Source: Paenibacillus sp. FSL H8-0079
Lineage (GTDB): Bacteria > Bacillota > Bacilli > Paenibacillales > Paenibacillaceae
Assembly (NCBI RefSeq): GCF_037991315.1
Contig: NZ_CP150300.1
Span: 3,968,001 to 4,032,000 of the forward strand
DNA: 64,000 bases
Direction of reading: 5' to 3'
Positions 61,334 through 64,000 of this stretch are shown here, one piece after another; within the stretch, counting starts at the first letter, position 1; each line of letters opens with the position of its first letter. A program made the translations under genes and the position numbers. The notes below the pieces were generated by a model. It was given only the letters and a program-made list of their open reading frames with translations, searched no databases and had not been told where the DNA came from.

Positions 61334-62845
61334 TTATGCTGTTGCTGTCACTTTTTCCTGTTCTACAGTAACAGGTTCAATAGCTGGTTTCGTTTTACGG
61401 ATAAAGAATGCCATGATCAAAGCCACCACGGTCATTCCGGTAGCAACGATAAACGCATAGTTTACACCATAAATCGTTGCATCTGCCGTAGCACGCACCA
61501 TTGCTGCCTGATCATCCGGATTAACTTGACCTGCAGCCAATGTCTCTGCCAGATGCGTTTTGAGCTTGCTGCTCATAATGGTAACGAGAATCGCTGTACC
61601 GATCGCACCAGCAACTGTACGCAATGTGTTGGACATCGCTGTACCATGCGCGTTCAGACGTTGAGGCAGTTGATTCAAACCTGCTGTCTGGATCGGCATC
61701 ATCAGCATCGACATACCGAACATACGGGCCGTGTAGATAAACATCATGTAGCCATAAGTAGTATCGATTGCCAAGCGACTCAGTCCAAAAGTTGTAATTG
61801 CCGTAATCGCAAGACCTGCAACCGAAAGCCAGCGTGCGCCCACTTTATCAAATATGCGACCTGTAATTGGAGACATGATCCCCATCAATATCGCACCCGG
61901 CATCATCAGAAGCCCTGATTCAATTGGTGAGAACCCACGAATATTTTGCAGGAAAATAGGAAGCAGGATCATACCTGCAAACATCGCCATCGTCACGAGC
62001 ATATTGATGATCGTTGTTAATGTATACATGTTGTACTTGAAAATCCGGAACTCAAGCAGTGGATGATCTGTTGTCAACTGACGAATAACGAACAGAATCA
62101 AGGATATCGCACCTACAACAAGGCATCCAATGACAATTGCACTGCCCCATCCATCGGTACCCGCATCACTGAATCCGTAGAGCAAACTACCAAAACCAAG
62201 TGTAGATAAAATAACGCCTGGATAATCCAATTTAGGTTTGGACTGACGTGTTACATTTTTGACAAAAGCAATACCGATTGCCGTAGCAATAATAGAGAAT
62301 GGCAAGATGATGTAGAACAACAATCTCCAGGAATAATGCTCAACCACATAACCTGAAAGTGTAGGCCCAATCGCAGGAGCCAGAATCATCGCGATCCCCA
62401 TAGTTCCCATGGCCTGACCGCGTTTCTCAATCGGGAAGATGGTCAGGAATACAACGGTCATCAGAGGCATCAGGATACCTGCACCTGCCGCTTGAATAAC
62501 ACGACCTACCATCAGAATGGTGAAGGTTGGACTAAGACCACAGACTAACGTCCCTATGGTAAAGAGAGTCATGGCTGTAATAAAAATTTGACGTGTTGAG
62601 AATTTCGCAATCAGATATGCCGTAACTGGAATCAGTACACCGTTGACGAGCATATAACCCGTAGTTAACCATTGGGCTTTGTTAGCATTGATAGCGAGGT
62701 CTTCCATGATTTTAGGAAGCGCTACGTTCATCAGGGTTTGGTTCAGGAATGCCACAAAGGCACCAATTAACAATGCAGCTACAATCGGGCCTTTCTTGAT
62801 GTTGTCCATCGCGGAGGATGGAGCTGCAGCAGTAGTCGTACTCAT
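61334..62845 (-). CDS. DHA2-family MFS multidrug efflux transporter
   Basis: 503 residues with 14 membrane helices. DHA2 signatures: motif A-like YLIAKFSTRQIF, motif C LAPAIGPTLSGYVVEHYSWR, and FLNQTLMNVALPKIMEDL in helix 1. Close in pattern to EmrB/LmrB/MdrP proton-drug antiporters. Its start overlaps the end of the MarR gene, so pump and repressor are one operon. The substrate range cannot be told. Confidence 0.92.
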   Translation of the reverse strand: MSTTTAAAPSSAMDNIKKGPIVAALLIGAFVAFLNQTLMNVALPKIMEDLAINANKAQWLTTGYMLVNGVLIPVTAYLIAKFSTRQIFITAMTLFTIGTLVCGLSPTFTILMVGRVIQAAGAGILMPLMTVVFLTIFPIEKRGQAMGTMGIAMILAPAIGPTLSGYVVEHYSWRLLFYIILPFSIIATAIGIAFVKNVTRQSKPKLDYPGVILSTLGFGSLLYGFSDAGTDGWGSAIVIGCLVVGAISLILFVIRQLTTDHPLLEFRIFKYNMYTLTTIINMLVTMAMFAGMILLPIFLQNIRGFSPIESGLLMMPGAILMGIMSPITGRIFDKVGARWLSVAGLAITAITTFGLSRLAIDTTYGYMMFIYTARMFGMSMLMMPIQTAGLNQLPQRLNAHGTAMSNTLRTVAGAIGTAILVTIMSSKLKTHLAETLAAGQVNPDDQAAMVRATADATIYGVNYAFIVATGMTVVALIMAFFIRKTKPAIEPVTVEQEKVTATA

Positions 62846-63288
62846 ATGTTGTTCATCTCTCTTCCTTGTAACTTTTCAATCATTTGACTATGAATTCTAA
62901 GTAGGTGTTCGAGGTCTTCCTTCGATATATCCAGAATGGGTGACACTCTCTCCATCCACAAATGGTGTGTTTCCTGTTGGGCCTGCTCCCCTTTATCCGT
63001 GATCTGAAGTTTAACGGATCGGCGGTCAGCATCTGAACGTGTCCGAACGATATACTCGCCCTTGACCAACCGCTCCACAACAGCACTCATGGAACTGCTG
63101 CCCATATGGCATAGCTCAGCCACTTCGTTGATGCCGATCGAAGGACGCTCCCTCAGGATGGATAACACCATAAACTGAATCGAAGTCAGCTCGATCTCCT
63201 TGTTTTCATTCCAAAATGCTCGAAAAAGCATTTGATTCACCTGGCGGAACGAATTGATAATATAGAATACTTCATACGTATCAGTCAT
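62842..63288 (-). CDS. MarR family regulator of the efflux pump
   Basis: 148 residues with the MarR winged helix: LTSIQFMVLSILRERPSIGI, NEVAELCHMGSSSMSAVVER and the wing RTRSDADRRSVKLQITDKG. Upstream lies a promoter with a perfect 9-2-9 palindrome just past its -10, and the gene is translationally coupled to the pump, so it most likely represses its own operon. AAGGG is upstream of the ATG. Confidence 0.93.
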   Translation of the reverse strand: MTDTYEVFYIINSFRQVNQMLFRAFWNENKEIELTSIQFMVLSILRERPSIGINEVAELCHMGSSSMSAVVERLVKGEYIVRTRSDADRRSVKLQITDKGEQAQQETHHLWMERVSPILDISKEDLEHLLRIHSQMIEKLQGREMNNI

Positions 63289-63316
63289 TGTTTCACCCTT
63301 TTACTTTTGGAATATA

Positions 63317-63336
63317 ATATTTCGTACACGAAATAT
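63317..63336. promoter_or_regulatory. MarR operator
   Basis: ATATTTCGT-AC-ACGAAATAT, a perfect inverted repeat located about +11 to +30 of the predicted transcript. Confidence 0.75.
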
Positions 63337-63353
63337 CAGGGGAACAATTACTT

Positions 63354-63381
63354 ATTATAACAAAAATATTTACATAGTCAA
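63354..63381 (-). promoter_or_regulatory. Sigma-A promoter of marR-efflux operon
   Basis: Minus strand TTGACT (63381-63376), 16 bases, TATAAT (63359-63354). Confidence 0.7.
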
Positions 63382-63497
63382 CTCTTTACATATGATTTTG
63401 TCTGAATAATATTAGGACATACTAAATGTGATATATCCATGCCTTTAATCAACTAACTTGGACACAGTGTGTATCATATGTAATTTTCAAATAAAAT

Positions 63498-63541
63498 AAC
63501 CACAGGACTCCTGCATGAAACGCGCAGGCACACCTGTGGTT
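63498..63541 (-). terminator. Rho-independent terminator
   Basis: AACCACAGG / CCTGTGGTT arms with inner CCTGC/GCAGG, then a T-rich tract on the minus strand. Confidence 0.8.
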
Positions 63542-63563
63542 GTTCAAAAAAATCAACATCGGT

Positions 63564-64000
63564 TCATACCGAAGTCGATAATGCAGGCTCTTTGGTCTTG
63601 GGCGTTGTCATTTTGCCTAACAGATATACCAGCAGTTGTTGATTGTGCATTGAAATGTTACTAAGTACGGAATTCATGAATGCATTACGGATGGTGATGC
63701 CCCGCTCTGTCTCCATTCTTCCTTTGTCGGACAGAGATACCCATACAATGCGTCGATCCTGATTATCCCGATTCCTGCGAATCAGATCGTTCTTCTCCAT
63801 ACGATCGAGCAGCATGGTTACGGCAGCTGGCGTCGTCGCCAGAAAAGGAATCAGATCGGAAGGTTTCATCTTCTGATGATCCTCAAGTACCTCCAGAACA
63901 GCCAGCTGAGCCTCCGTCAATGAGGGTGCCAGCTCTTGATCCATATGCAGTTTATAATCTTTGGTTAATCTGGACCAACACTTGGCAAAATCGGAATTAT
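63564..64000 (-). CDS. MarR family regulator (5' end cut by window)
   Basis: At least 145 residues visible; the frame stays open past an internal ATG at 63944 to the window edge (NSDFAKCWSRLTKDYKLHMD), so the true start is outside. Winged HTH: LTEAQLAVLEVLEDHQKMKP, LIPFLATTPAAVTMLLDRME, wing RRNRDNQDRRIVWVSLSDKG. Its regulated gene is unknown. Confidence 0.9.
   Translation of the reverse strand, partial: NSDFAKCWSRLTKDYKLHMDQELAPSLTEAQLAVLEVLEDHQKMKPSDLIPFLATTPAAVTMLLDRMEKNDLIRRNRDNQDRRIVWVSLSDKGRMETERGITIRNAFMNSVLSNISMHNQQLLVYLLGKMTTPKTKEPALSTSV

Overview
The window looks like chromosome of a Paenibacillus-type spore-forming Bacillota. This is inferred from strong AGGAGG ribosome binding sites, TTG/GTG starts, a CotF-like spore coat protein, an S-layer-anchored galactanase, Fur and TGTGA-N6-TCACA boxes, and ring-like accessory genes typical of that group. 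I see no rRNA, tRNA, CRISPR array, integrase, transposase or phage gene. Gene identities come from motifs read by eye; no database search was possible.

Layout. 1-1.4 kb: 3' part of a chemotaxis receptor. 1.9-6.3 kb: hypothetical protein, cupin, LRR-like protein, small membrane protein, GNAT acetyltransferase. 6.4-10.0 kb: five single-gene units on the minus strand (hypothetical, AAA ATPase, two lipoproteins, APH-type kinase), divided by copies of an 11-bp motif (CTRAYGGRCAG on the coding strand), which looks like a cassette array. 10.3-15.9 kb: serine hydrolases (one frameshifted), DUF1361 membrane protein, coat protein, secreted protein. 16.0-17.5 kb: ECF41-type sigma factor with its carboxymuconolactone decarboxylase partner and a matching promoter. 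17.9-25.4 kb: Rieske oxygenase, second cupin, LRR protein, Pro/Gly-rich protein, and a minus-strand operon with a SUKH protein, a beta-propeller-like protein and several unknowns.

25.6-43.5 kb is the main functional block: anaerobic nitrate/nitrite respiration. It has copper nitrite reductase (nirK), two Crp/Fnr regulators with different recognition helices, a YlbF-like protein with a Cys-rich tail, a ZIP transporter, YwiC, and moaA-narGHJI-narK, where NarK carries a C-terminal PAS domain. Divergent from moaA is an operon of two DUF2249 proteins, an unknown, a haem-copper-oxidase-like membrane protein and a DUF59 protein. The moaA/DUF2249 intergenic region holds two promoters with exact class II CRP/FNR geometry. 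A cupin gene downstream carries a TTGAT-N4-ATCAA box instead.

43.7-45.9 kb: NAD-kinase-like plus SPFH protein behind a promoter framed by a 20-bp inverted repeat. 46-50.4 kb: large GH53 galactanase with discoidin and SLH domains and a cre site. 50.6-54.6 kb: YceI protein, two-component system, AAA ATPase. 55.1-58.9 kb: DUF1540 peptide and a Fur-bounded cluster (HpaB-like monooxygenase; flavodoxin, unknown protein, nitroreductase). 59.1-61.2 kb: RNA methyltransferase, pseudouridine synthase, alkyltransferase-like protein. 61.3-64 kb: MarR-controlled DHA2 efflux pump and a second MarR gene cut by the window end.

A family of short palindromic repeats (27.35, 28.04 and 54.62 kb) shares terminal inverted repeats and looks MITE-like. 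At least four genes are broken by single-base indels, which may be real decay or sequencing error.
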